Shown: in pieces, positions 50,494 to 61,826 of the stretch | Numbering within the stretch: position 1 is the first letter of the stretch | Layout: each line of letters begins with the position of its first letter | DNA from: Callaeas wilsoni | Lineage: Eukaryota; Chordata; Aves; Passeriformes; Callaeidae | Direction: 5' to 3' | Length of the DNA: 64,000 bases | Assembly: GCA_013398955.1 (NCBI GenBank) | Contig: VWPU01004130.1 | Coordinates: 248,001-312,000, forward strand | The notes under the pieces: generated by a model | Databases searched by the model: none | Seen by the model: the letters and a program-made list of their open reading frames with translations, nothing else | Told to the model about the DNA's origin: nothing | Translations under genes and position numbers: made by a program

Positions 50494-50681
50494 GAGTCAC
50501 CCAGTCCCTGGAGCAGAGCTACAGTCACTGCTCTTTGCTCCAGCCCGTGCCGTAAGAACCGCCCGGAGCCTACGAGCACGTTGAAGCTGCAAGATGTGTT
50601 TTTTGAAGATACAATCTCAGCTTGTTCTACAGGACTTCATGCTTCAAACTCTCAAGACTCTTAATAACAATATCCTGTCTG
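50494..50681. other. Gene-free GC-rich to AT-rich transition
   Basis: Holds a small CpG-containing stretch at about 50545-50580 and nothing else I can name. Confidence 0.6.
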
Positions 50682-50740
50682 CTTTTTATGTAGCACCTGT
50701 CAACCCAGAGGGACCAAAAGCACTTCAAAAACTCTATGTG
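50682..50740 (+). repeat. Ancient amniote repeat relic
   Basis: TTTTTATGTAGCACCTGTCA, ACCCAGAGGGACCAAAAGCA and CTTCAAAAACTCT match the layout TACATAGCACCTTTCATCC / GAAGGATCCCAAAGC / GCTTTACAAACA seen in old amniote interspersed repeats. It appears to be the same element type as the first half of the relic at 36919, here without the second half. Confidence 0.55.
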
Positions 50741-52706
50741 GTTGTTACTGTTAAACTCAGGAATCACTGCTTGAGTTGCCTGCAGGAGGCTGAAATGTAG
50801 GATATTTAGCATTAAAGAAGAGCAAATAATTAGCTATGAATAATTTATCCCCTCAAATCAGCTTCTTTTTGACTTTATTGAACATCTGCAAATAGGTCTC
50901 AGCTTCACTCTTAGCGTTATTTGATGGTTTCAGTTCACTTTTTCTTTTTCACATCACTGCATATTTTTATGAACCATCATCTACCTAAAAACATGGGAGA
51001 GAGAAAAGAAGAGCAAAATTTAAATCACCTGACTATAAACACAACAGAAGCCACTAACATATAATGAGGAAATACAGAAATTTTAAATAAAATGATGGAC
51101 CAAAAAAGCATCTAGTAAAGGGTTGGAAAGAGATGAGCAAGAACACAAGAGGGTGAATTGTCCAGGACACAGCTGGACAGAGACATTTTATGGAGATATT
51201 TTACAGCAATAGCATTTTGGAGCTCTAGGCTGAAAGGAAGAGATGCTCTGGGAGAAACTGGAATAAATGTGGTTGTCTGGATATGCATGTCTGGGAGCAG
51301 ACATCCCAAGGGAAGCTTTAATCATCAGGATGAAAGGAAGAGAAGGTATGAGTAAAATTTAGGGAGGGAGACATCAAACCTGTAGCACGACAGAAGCCAT
51401 TTCTGAAGCTATGATTAATTCACAGCTTAAAATGCATTAATTTAGACTTTCTTCTTCCTGCTCAGAACTTTTCTGTCAACACACATAGTTTATTTGAAAT
51501 TGTTGAAAAGTTTTCTGAAAATCTGTTTCATTTAGAGGTCGATGATGAGATATTTGGTTTCACATGTTTTCAGTTAGACAGCCTCCACAGTATGGGATGG
51601 GATGCCCCAACCATGTGAAACAGATGCTTTCCTAAGCAGGAGGAGGGAAACCATAGCTTGCTATGTCAGTGCTTTCTACTACACATAACCTATGCTGGAG
51701 TGAAATTCTATTTATATATAGGTATATATTATGCAGGATAAGTGCAGTGAAGGATTGGTTGGATGCCTTTTTTAAATTGGTGCACATAAGGTTTTGTCTC
51801 AGGATAAAATTAGAGTTCCTCAAGACAAGGTGAAGCAGATACAGAATGATAACTTGAATAAACGCTCCAAGGAGTGAAACAGAAGAAAGAATTGTTCTTG
51901 ACTTCTCTGACTTTCTAACAAAAGTCTTCCTTCACCCTCCTGGGATTTGCTTGTGACGGAGGACTGTCCCTGAGTCCAAAAGCCTTCTTAGATTTGCTGT
52001 TCCTGGCCATTTAACATTATTGGTTTTACTTTTTGCTGGTTTTCTAGGGATCTACCAGCCCGGTAATGCTGACATTTCATTATTTTCTAGGTTTTACTGT
52101 TTCAACCCTTCACCTTTTGCCCTCTTTTTACTTCTGGCAAGGTTTACTTGCAGTTGCAAAAATACCGAGGAACTGATCTTCTAGCAGTAACTGAACTTAA
52201 ATAAACTGAAAGAAGCAGAAATATTGTAGGATTAAAGCAGTTCAACAGTTTACAATGTGAAATGATTGAAGTTTTGACACATTTCTTATCTTTCCTTATC
52301 GAAATACACCACAAATAACAGCTCAGCGCGGTAGTGCTGACAGCAGTCGCTGCCTGCTGAAGGTTCGAGCACCCTGTGCAGGGATCCCACCGGCTGAGCA
52401 GCACCTGCCAGGAGCAGCCCGGGCACTTCCCTGCACAGGCAGGAGATGGCAACGGGACCTGCTGGGAAAGGCTTCATCCCACGATGCTTCTGGGCCTTTG
52501 GAGCTGTGGATAACCCCAGCACAGACACTGGAGCCCGGACAGACAGCAGGTCACGTGGCACAAGATGCATCCCAACCACAAACAAGTTCAGGCTCTTCGC
52601 TGCAGAAGAGTGGAAAGCCATCTGCCATGATTAGGAACAGGGGGCTCTGCAGCTTCCCGGAGCTGAGCATTTGCAGCTAACCCTCGAGTCAACCCAGGAA
52701 GTTAAG
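50741..52706. other. Gene-free sequence
   Basis: No gene recognised. AT-rich to about 52300, then a GC-richer patch (52300-52680) with frames open on both strands, including 111 codons at 52286-52621 on the minus strand without family features. A tRNA-like arrangement at 52317-52375 is discussed in the findings and not accepted as a gene. Confidence 0.55.
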
Positions 52707-53163
52707 ATCATAGTATCATTAAGATTAGAAAACATCTCCAAGGTCATCATGTCCATCTTTTGACTGAGTGACACCATGCCCATTAAACCATATCATGAAG
52801 TGCCACATCCACTCATTTTTAGAACACTTCCAGGAATGGTGACTGCACCAGTTCCATGAGGAGCCTGTTCTAGTGCTTAACCACTCTCTCAGAGAAGAAA
52901 TTTTTCCTAATATCCAACCCAAACCTCCCCTGGTGCAACTTGAGGCCATTTTCCTTTATCCTGTCTCCTGTTCCCTGGGAGCAGAGCCTGACCCCTCCCA
53001 CTGCTCCCTTGTTTCAGGGAGTTGTAAATAGCAAGAATGTCCTCCCTGAACCTTCTATTCTCAGGGCTGAGATCCCTCCCAGCTCCCTCAGCCGCTCCTC
53101 ACAGGACTTATGTTCCAAACCCTTCACCAGCTTTGTTGCCCTTCCCTGGACACGCTCCAGCCC
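52707..53163 (-). mobile_element. CR1 LINE fragment, about 455 bp, minus orientation
   Basis: Reads in order TCATAGTATCATTAAGATTA, AAACATCTCCAAGGTCATCA, ACACCATGCCCATTAAACCA, AATTTTTCCTAATATCCAAC, CCCCTGGTGCAACTTGAGGC, CTCCCTCAGCCGCTCCTCAC, CTTCACCAGCTTTGTTGCCC and TGGACACGCTCCAGCCC. This is the complete classic avian CR1 3' region up to the ACACGCTCCAGC block, the longest CR1 piece in the window. It is 5'-truncated, carries only the final part of the element, and has no intact coding capacity. Its 3' end points left, away from the copy at 54239. Confidence 0.97.
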
Positions 53164-54238
53164 AAGATGCACCATTAAAAACAGGAAAACATCTTTAGAT
53201 CATGCACTTCTACATACACCTAGTCTACTACATGCTGCCTGTTGTTATCTAGCCAGTTCCTATCACTTCAGAGGAAAATAGGAGCCCTAAAGCATGGAAT
53301 TAGTTAAACACCACACAAATACAACAGAACTTGTTCAAATCTCTTTTCACCAACCTTTTGTGAATAATGAATCAACAAATCAAAACAGCCCAGATGACAC
53401 GATCAGTGGTTTCAAGATTGCTGTTATCCTGTTTTACAATCTCATTCATTAATTCATTAAAGTTGTTCTTGAAACTATATCCTATTGGTGAGGCCATTCC
53501 AGAACTTCTGGCAGCTACAAACTGTCTTCTAATTCCTAGTCTAAAAATATTGAGAACAATATATATTCATTTGATGTTGTACCAGCTTCATGTTACCTCT
53601 TGTTAGGCAGCTAAATTAAACATTCTGATGTTCCAATATAGTGTTTGGAAGTTCACATGTGTTACAGCTACTTCTCAGCAGCATTTGTGGTAATGTAGGA
53701 GAATGGGACTTCATCGTGCTGGGTGCTGCAGAAATACTTAGAAGGAAACAACTCCTGCTCTTCCGAATAGAGATGGTACATAGAACTTGGGGAGATAGGG
53801 GAGCAGTATAATAGTGTATACATTTTTAATGTACTTTTAAAATATGGATATTATTAATCTTTCCTCCCTCTCCAGGTGTCTTTCACTGATTTATTTTATT
53901 TTGTTTTTATCATAGAGGTGAAACTTGAGAACCCAAAGAAGACGGTGGCACTCAGTGTGCTGTGCCTGGTATTATATTTGTAAAATTATAATATATAGAT
54001 AAAAAGCCAGAGCTGTTCATATGAGATACTGCTTCATGAGCAGCTTTGCCAGGTGCCATGGAGGAGCAGAGGTGGGCGAGTACTGCAGCAAAACACATAA
54101 GAACATGGTAGGGAGGAAGGTAAGGAAGGAACCAAAAAACTAAGGAAATAGTAGGGATGATGAGGTAAAACAGGATAAGTATTAGACGAATTTGTCAAAA
54201 GAACAGGCAAGAAAAATAATCTTTACTGGTGTCATTTG
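53164..54238. other. Gene-free spacer between two opposed CR1 copies
   Basis: About 1.07 kb of AT-rich DNA with no gene or repeat that I recognise. It forms the central spacer of an inverted CR1 pair. Confidence 0.65.
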
Positions 54239-54637
54239 TTTGGACCAGCTGAGAGAGCTGGAGTTCTTTAGGCTGGAAAAAAGGAGGCTCAAGGGAGACC
54301 TCCTCATTCTCCACAATTCCCTCACAGGAGGGTGCATCCAGGTGAGGGTTCTGCTCCCAGGGAACAAGGGACAGGACAGGAGGAAGCAGCCTCAAGTCCC
54401 ATCAGGGGAAGTTTGGGTTGGGTATTAGGGAAAATTTCTTCACCAAAAGGGTTGTCCAGCCCTCGCACTGACTGTGCAGAGCAGTGGTGGAGTCCCCATC
54501 CCTGGAGGGATTTAAAAGTCATGGAGATGTCATGCTTGGGGACATGGGTTAGTGGTGGCCTGGGCAGTGCTGGGTTAGTGGCTGGACTCAACTTGGAGGG
54601 CTTTTCCAACCTCAATGACTTTATGGTTTTATGGCCA
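54239..54637 (+). mobile_element. CR1 LINE fragment, about 400 bp, plus orientation
   Basis: Reads in order GAGCTGGAGTTCTTTAGGCT, GGAAAAAAGGAGGCTCAAGG, AAGCAGCCTCAAGTCCCATC, GGAAAATTTCTTCACC, AAAGGGTTGTCCAGCCC, AGTCCCCATCCCTGGAGGGA, TTAGTGGTGGCCTGGGCAGT, TTTTCCAACCTCAATGACTT and TATGGTTTTATGG. This is the CR1 3' region of the same subgroup as the copy at 52707, in the opposite direction. It is 5'-truncated and non-coding; frames through it are chance. The 3' terminal octamers are eroded to TTTATGG. Confidence 0.97.
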
Positions 54638-56082
54638 AATGGATGATAAGTCCATGAGAAAGAAGGGAGTTAATTCCTTGTTTTCTGGGCCAGAGACTGA
54701 AATGGATCAAACCTGACCATCACAGGCTGCAAACCTGAGCTGCAAGGAAAGAGTGGTGCAGCCAAGGATCATAAAGAACAAATGGGATGAGAGAAATATT
54801 AAGGGTATGTTAGGAGTTAACTTCTGTCTGTAAAACATTTCAGTTACAGAAAAATATCCAGGAAAAGACATACATATTCTGAGATGTATGGTAGGAAACA
54901 GTTCAGAAGAAGATTTTCAGAAAGCAGCGAGTGCAAAGACAGCAGGTGAATGTGCTGAGTAGCCAGGTTAAAAAATGGGCAAGGGGTATGAAGAAAAGAG
55001 AGGAAAGCACAAGGAAAAAGAGCTCTGGGGCACTCTTACTTGGAGGCAGAAAAAAGGACAGAAACAATATTTAAGGAATAAAAGAAAGAAATCCTGAATG
55101 TTTCCTGTTAGAAAAGAAATGCTACCCTATATGTCCTGCCCAAATTTCCACTTTCCATTGTTTTATTTCAATTTTTTACATAGATAAAGATGTTCGCCAC
55201 TTTTTTTTTTGTTCTATTTGGTTTTATAATGCTACCTGATATATTCCACAGAAGTGATGAATGTTTTTCAAAAATGCCTACTGTACTATATACATCACTT
55301 GATTAAATGCATGAGTGTTAGGGATGAGAGATACTGCTCAACAAAGATCTATTATTAATGTTCTTGGACCATTGGTGCAGAACACAACAATCATTTTCAT
55401 TGTAAGGTTTTATCTCTCCTCTCCTTCCGCAGAAATGGTAAAGTTTCTCGTGCAAGAGCCACAAAGCAGGTTCAGGAGGGAGCCTGGCTACGAGTACGTA
55501 TGGATTTTGGATACAGTTTTGTTATGCCTTACTTCAGCAGAATATCCAAGGCAACAAAGAGAAAGGAAATGTGAAACCGTCCAAAGCACTGGCTGAGCCG
55601 TAGCGCCAGGGGGGGAAGAAAGCACAGAGAGACAGAGAATGCCTGAAATGTCTGCAAAATGTAACTCAATTATCAGAGATCAGCCATAACAAGGAAAAAA
55701 AAATCACATAAGGCTGTAAGAGCTATAAGTATCAAATAGTTACGTTTACTGCATTTATAAACAGATATCTTTTGGCAGGAGACTCAAAGAGGCCTCCACA
55801 AGGCACGAGAATCTGGGCTTGAATCCATTCACTCTGTGAATTAATTGACTTGGTTTGAACTCTACTGTTTTCAGTTGGAGAATTCACTGTGAACATGTTG
55901 TACATATCTCAGATATCAAATAGCAAATGTACTGAAGCCAGATACTGAACTGGAGCCAGAAATTTTTCATTAATCAGTATTGTATGCTTTCTGTGAATAG
56001 GAAATAGAACAACAACAAAAAGCAGACAAGAATGGGGAAAATATTTTTCTCTCTCTCCCTGTTTCTACACCCCCACATATGC
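54638..56082. other. Gene-free sequence
   Basis: No gene recognised. It holds T10 at 55201-55210 and a pyrimidine tract with CAG at 55411-55432 followed by a short open frame (candidate cryptic exon, see findings). The rest is AT-rich and unique-looking. Confidence 0.6.
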
Positions 56083-56315
56083 TATTATTATTACTCAGTA
56101 TTTACATTGCAGTCACACCCAGTGGTTCCAACCGAGCAGCAGCCCTGCAGCGCTAGGTACTGTACAAAATAAATACACTTGAAGAGACAATGGCTGCTCT
56201 CAAGAGCTTAAAGTCCAAACAGATGGGACAGATGAGAGAAAGGTGTAGAAAGGTGACTGAGGTGGCCAGAGGTCAGACAGCGAGTCTATGTAAAAGCTCA
56301 GAATCCTTTTCTAGG
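56083..56315 (+). repeat. Ancient amniote interspersed repeat relic, about 230 bp
   Basis: Blocks in order: TATTATTATTACTCAGTATT, ACATTGCAGTCACACCCAG, GCGCTAGGTACTGTACAAAA, AGAGACAATGGCTGCTCTCA, AGAGCTTAAAGTCCAAACAG, GAAAGGTGACTGAGGTGGCC and AGAGGTCAGACAGCGAGTC. They match the layout TATTATTATTATT / TACAGTAGTGCCTAGGAGCC / TGTGCTAGGCGCTGTACAAA / GACAGTCCCTGCCCCAAAGA / GAGCTTACAATCTAAG / GAGGTGAAGTGACTTGCCCA / GGTCACACAGCAAGTC, which is very common in turtles and crocodilians. It is an old CR1/MIR-type family that predates birds; the exact family name is not certain. Confidence 0.75.
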
Positions 56316-58207
56316 GGGAAATCCTGAAATAATTGTCAAAACCTGTAAATTTTAGCAGGGAAAACAGTTCATCCCACACCACCAGTAACCATTACCCATC
56401 AGGCTCCAGCAGGTCCCCAGTGCTGCAGATCAAAATTCACTTCCAGGCAGAAAGGGTAGCTGAAAATCACAATAACACATTATAATATCACACTCACATG
56501 CTTTTGTGAAAGGGCAGATTTAGCAAGGAGCTGAGAGTACAGTAGCCCTCACCACCATCTGACAGAAAAGAGGCTTCCCCCCCTCCGTGTGCTCCTTTAA
56601 TTAATCCATTAATTTCCTCATGATTTACGCCATCCAAGAGGTCAGAACCAATATCTTCACAACCCAGGAAAGAATGGCAGGTTAGATTTCCGTTTCTTTG
56701 CAGCTCTCCTTGGCAAAGCACCTCACAACTGGCAGCCATCACAAACAAAAGCCACCCCTCCTTTTGGGCAGCCAGACAGAATCCATACATTTTGCAAAGC
56801 ACCTTCTTTTGCTCAGCAAACCCAGTGGTTCCCATCCCTGCTGTGCCCAAGTGAGGTGGTGACAGAGCCTGCATTTATTGTGCATTGTGTTCTCTGCTTC
56901 AGTCTCATCTCCCACATAACCTGTCCTGAGCAAAGCTTCATCACCGCGTGTTTAGACTGATGTGCCGTGGACAAAAATATTTATTTGGAAAAAACCTGCA
57001 GGAATATAGTCTAAACACATGAAGATTTTGCTGGAATTTGATCATGGCTTCTCTGTCTCGTCTCAGCTTTTTAAGCTACCTATTTGCAAGCCAAATGTAT
57101 ACATAAAAGGGAAAGCACATTACACAGTTGCTGGAGGGAAGGATATTTCTACTTATACAAATGAGCAGGGGGAAATGGAGACAGAGAGAAGAAGACCATA
57201 ACCAGGAAAATAAATGAGCAGATGGAGAAAACAACAAATGAGGAAATAACACCAGGCAGAGTCATGGCTGTGATTCCAGACGGCCCACCTGCACATGTTT
57301 TATGGGGAGCATGCATAAGAAGAAGAATATTTCCATTGGCCATCTCAGTGTTTGCTTCCCATTACTGGCACATCCTATTTGCCCTAAATCCTGCTGAATG
57401 CTGGAAAGAATACAGAAACAAGCAAAAATAACAACACAAAGGGTTTATTAATGTCTCTGAGACTTACAAGTCTGCTGGCAGCAAACTGGGGAATCCTCTC
57501 AGGGAACCCACTGACCCAAAGCTCTTCCCACTTCATTTCCCCTGAATTCTGACCCCAAGCATCCCAGTAACCTCATTTCCAGCTCTTTTGGAAATCAGAA
57601 AAATACTCACAAAATAATTTGAGTCCCTAAACTACTGACCTTTGAAATTATATCCATACTTTAAAGGCCCAGTCCAGAATAGCCTACTGTGGACAGAAGG
57701 ACACACACTGTACATTTAACCCATGAATCAGAACAATGATGTGGTACATATAGATTCTATACATGTTATCTAGCTAACTCCCAGATATAAGCCTATTACT
57801 AACCCCAAATGCATGTGAATGCATGTGAAATGCTTTGTCTTCAGCAGGATTTTAATGAGATTTAACTCAGACTGGCTTAAAAATGCCAGTTTTTTCCTCA
57901 TGAAGATATATACAGCATTTGAACAATTGTTTGGAGAAATCTGTCTACCCTGTTCTGCAGAGCTGCTTAGCTGAGATTTATTAAAGATTGGTGATCCTAC
58001 CTCTTCTGGTCAGGAAGCACAGTTTGCTTCTGACTCTTGAATTTTTATGGTTTACATAGAGTGCTCAGAACAGTTCCAGTCATGTGCACTTCAGCTTCCT
58101 GAGCAAGAAAACGTATTTCAGGTCCCAGCCCTTCTGCCCAGTAGCTCTTTTTACAGATTTAGGAAGGTGCAGAAACACCAAGGAAACACAAAAAGAAAAT
58201 GTGAACA

Positions 58208-58249
58208 CTTTTCCTCCACAATGGCCCACTTTTCCCCCCCACAATGGCC
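58208..58249 (+). repeat. Imperfect tandem duplication, about 21 bp
   Basis: CTTTTCCTCCACAATGGCC is followed after two bases by CTTTTCC, five more C, and ACAATGGCC. The second copy differs by a C-run expansion. It is a local slippage-type duplication. Confidence 0.75.
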
Positions 58250-59115
58250 TTGTATTTCCACAATTAATTGGAACAGAAAGGAAAGAAACCATCATTTTCC
58301 TGAATTTCAAAGCAGAATCCCTAAGTCTCTCCCACAGCTTAAATTCACCCTTCCTCCATGCTTATGAAACTCGTGTTTATGAGTAATGATGAAAATTTTG
58401 GACAAATGAAAATGCAGCTTACAAGTTCAATAATACAAGGAAAAGATCTTTGTTACTTTGGGGAGCAGATTTCTATTTCATTCATCTTTTTTTACTCTTT
58501 TGTTTGATTTTTTTCGAACAGTTCCCCAAATTACTAAGCTTCCTCTGGCAAAAGGAATACAACTCACTAAGAATTGACCTCCAAAAGCAGTAAGAGACCC
58601 TGACACAGCTATCTATGCTCATAAAGTATGCAAACTGTATTCTTCCTTCCAGCACCCATTTAGTCTGTTCCAGAATAAATATATTTGCTTGTAGCCATGT
58701 CTGAAGAAAGTACAGTCAATAGACAGATGTGTTATATGTTTGGGTAAGAGAGTCCATTTCCTTTCCACGTCACCTCCCATTTCTGGTAGCTCTATATTCT
58801 AAATAAAGTATGACTAAAATCCCTTATTTGGCATGGGAGATTGCCAGCTGTTGAATCCAAAGCAGTGTAATTTAATCTAGACGACCACTGTCTGGTTCAA
58901 ATGAAATATGAATATTTATCATTACTAAATACATGAATTATTTACATTATTTATATTAGCCAGAAAAAGAGTTGCAAGAATCTTTAAAACAAGAGATGGT
59001 TATGCTGCTGACTGTAAAGAGTCAGAAACATAAAAAAAAATCTTAAAATACTTTATTTATTGATGAAGCATACATAGTTTGCATACAATCTAGTCTTGGG
59101 AATATATATAAAAAC

Positions 59116-59140
59116 ATATGTATGTATGTATGTGTGTATC
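59116..59140 (+). repeat. (ATGT)n microsatellite
   Basis: About four TATG units grading into TGTG, inside AT-rich sequence. Confidence 0.8.
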
Positions 59141-60204
59141 TATACATAGGTATCTGTAAATAGGCCAGGAACTGAAAGAAGGGCAATGTTCTTGATCCCG
59201 AGGGGATCGGAATCCTGTAGGATTAAAGCCAGGCAAAGTAGGAAACAGGCAGATGATAACAAGCAAGAAACTGGGACTGGGAACAAGTCTACAATGTAAG
59301 TGTCCATGAGAAAGGGAAGGGAGTGGTAAAAAAAAGGGGGAATTTAGCAGGACATTTAGGAAGAAGTTACAGAACCTGGAAAGGAGTGAAGAGTAATTCG
59401 CTGAAGTGCAGTCAAATAAAAAACAGGGAGGGAATTTGAAGCTTAGAAACTTGTTATAGGTGGTGATCCTGAGAAAGGGGAGCCTTTCCATTTGGTCTCT
59501 GAAGTAGGCAGACAACTGCTGCTAACAGCCTGTCTGCAATTTGAAGGGAGGAGCAGGGGTTGCGGGAGTGAAGGCACCCAAGGATTCAGCCTGAATGAGA
59601 ATGGCTGGAGCGCCGGCTGCAGTCCCAGCTCGGTGCTAACCAGTGCTCCTGCTGAAAAATCCATCTCATTTCGGAAATGTGGAGCCTTCTTGTGTCATTA
59701 TGCAGCGCTCTGCATGTGCAGAAGTGTCTGGGGTCAGCCGTGTGGCACTCACAGCGTGGAGCAGAGGGATGCCACAGGAAAACAAAGCAGTGTGGTGGAA
59801 ACAGAGCAAACAGGGCAGTGCTTGGATGGCTGGGAAAGCTGGACAGGCTTTGAAAGACAGGAGGAAAAGGATTTATCTGCATCTTCAGCCATTGATTTTA
59901 ACATTCGGAGAGTATTTTGATGCAGAGGTATGTAGTAGCAGGAGTACTTCAGCTAACAGCTAGGAATATGCAATGTGGATGAAATAATTTTCCCCATATC
60001 ATTGAGAGTTTGCTCTCAGAGGGCACCTTGGACTGTGGGTGACCAATAAATACCCTCCCAGACACCATGGTCTTTGAGAGCTGTGAACAGAGGCAGCACT
60101 GAGTGTTCCGGCTTGACTGTAAAGGTCTGCACTTGACCCAAACCACAGAGAGTGGGATTTTGCTTTGGAATCTTTGGTTTTTCCAGAAGAAAAAGTCTGA
60201 TTTG

Positions 60205-60266
60205 ATAGAACCATAGAATTGTAGAATGATTTGGGTTGGAAGGGACCTTAAAGATCATCTAATTTT
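60205..60266 (-). mobile_element. Short CR1 3' terminus, minus orientation
   Basis: ATAGAACCATAGAATTGTAG, AATGATTTGGGTTGGAAGGG, ACCTTAAAGATCATCTAATT. This is the last 60 bp of a CR1 with recognisable terminal octamers, in the same subgroup as the fragments at 5.6-9 kb. It is extremely 5'-truncated. Confidence 0.93.
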
Positions 60267-61772
60267 GCTGAGGATCAAATGTTTATATTAAACAAATGAC
60301 CATGGAGAAACTGAGGCACAAGTTGTATTGCTAGGCAAATATGAAGGACAACTGCTATAAAATAATGCAGCAAATGTCCAGGATTATTTAAATCTAAAGA
60401 AAGTCCAGTCATTGGCTCAATAGTTATAAAAAATGTTTGTGAATGCAACATTCCTTAGATCCTGTTACAGAGTACCCTGCATTTGTTTTAGGACTGTCTA
60501 TACTTAAGTTCTTTTGACCTAGGGTTGATCTGAATTTTGAAAGCAAAAGCCATTTTTGAGTAATCCCATGCTAGGCAAGCCACAGTCACATACTCACATA
60601 GCTTTCTTATCACGCAAAATAGCATTGCTGTGTGATCATATCAGCTGCTGGGCAAACCCAAAATGCTGATGGTCCCTGCTCAGGGGCAGAGACCAGCACG
60701 GGACTGGGACTGCCTTGCTGATACCCTCCAAGATCCTGCTGTAAATGTTTCTGCACTTTCTCATGCTGATCAGCACTTTGGTGTTCCTCCTTTAAAGCAT
60801 AATGCCCACAGAACAAGCCCCCTGCACTTTCCCGACCTACCAAGGTGTGTGAGAGGGTTGGAAAGGAAGATGGAGTTGTTCCTCCTCCCTGCCCTGAATC
60901 AAGGAGATGCTGAGAACAGCTCCAGCAAATCCACATTTTCCTGCTCTTAGCCAGGGCGTGACCTCTTCAGTGAAAACATACAACACATTATGTAGCTGCT
61001 ATTAGTAACAGCACTGTAGCCCAGAAACTAAAAAGGTCAGATTAATATTAATTATCTCATAGGTATCAAGTTATAGGCCATATATATTTCTGGTAAAGGT
61101 CAATATGGCCTTCCCTTATTTTATATCCATCTGCTTCATTAGGTAAGGAAAAGTAAGCTAGATATAATGGATTTTTTGGTAGTTTTAATCAACAATTTCA
61201 TCAAAAGCACATTTTTCACCTGTGCTAACAACATAATGGAAAACTAGATCAATACATTAATTATACCCACTGCTTTCTAAACTCTATTTTTAAATGAATT
61301 ATGGTAAGTGTTGTAGAAATAGCAAAGAAGAAACCTACACAACCAGAAGACATTCACTTTCAGTGTCAGGCAAATAGTCTCAAAAATATGTCTGCCTATT
61401 TTTATTTTTCAAATACTTTAGTTATTGTTCCATATAAAAGATCAGAAATTAGGAAGCCTTTAATTGTAATGTCCATACAATGGCGAATAAACAGCAGAAC
61501 GGATTTTGGCAGCACATTACACCGAGTGTGGTGAAGTAACAGTAGACTGCAAACAGTAGAAATGGCAATTGCAATATTACTCTGGGGAAAATCCAAAATG
61601 TTTATTTGTGGGATGTCCTCCTCAGACCACTATGGTGAGGATAAATATCCTCGTCATCTCCATCCACCTGAAGTTCTGTGACCAAAACAATACAAGAGAT
61701 CAGAGCTGTAGGGAAGCATCTCCACAGCCAGGACATTTTTTGTTTGAAAGACTGTTTCCTTTCTGAAAAACC
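60267..61772. other. Gene-free sequence
   Basis: No gene recognised. AT-rich apart from a GC-richer patch at 60640-60950 with frames open on both strands and no family features. Confidence 0.6.
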
Positions 61773-61826
61773 TATTTGTCTCCCAGGGTGCTGAGTTCTT
61801 ATTTGTCTCCCAGGATGTTGAGTTCT
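61773..61826 (+). repeat. 27-bp direct tandem duplication, two copies
   Basis: Two adjacent 27-bp units, each starting TATTTGTCTCCCAGG and ending GAGTTCT, at 61773-61799 and 61800-61826, with two mismatches between them. The duplication is recent enough to be well preserved. Confidence 0.93.

Larger units (their letters stand above)
56316..60204. other. Gene-free sequence
   Basis: No gene recognised. It contains two near-tandem CCACAATGGCC duplications at 58208-58249, a 10-bp direct duplication (GCATGTGAAT-type) at 57811-57830, and an (ATGT)n run near 59116. Frames of 126 codons (56494-56874, minus), 141 codons (59090-59515, minus) and 142 codons (59492-59920, plus) show no family features. 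The 141-codon frame has the microsatellite as its C-terminus. Confidence 0.55.

Noticed and set aside
52940..53281. 113-codon frame
   Set aside because: Most of it is the CR1 fragment read in an arbitrary direction; CR1 3' sequence commonly gives such frames.
54322..54646. Overlapping 97- and 104-codon frames on both strands
   Set aside because: They lie fully inside or over the CR1 copy at 54239-54637 and do not correspond to its reverse-transcriptase coding part.
59090..59515. 141-codon minus-strand frame with an aromatic-rich C-terminus
   Set aside because: The C-terminal part is the translated (ATGT)n microsatellite and AT-rich flank; the hydrophobic look comes from T-rich codons.
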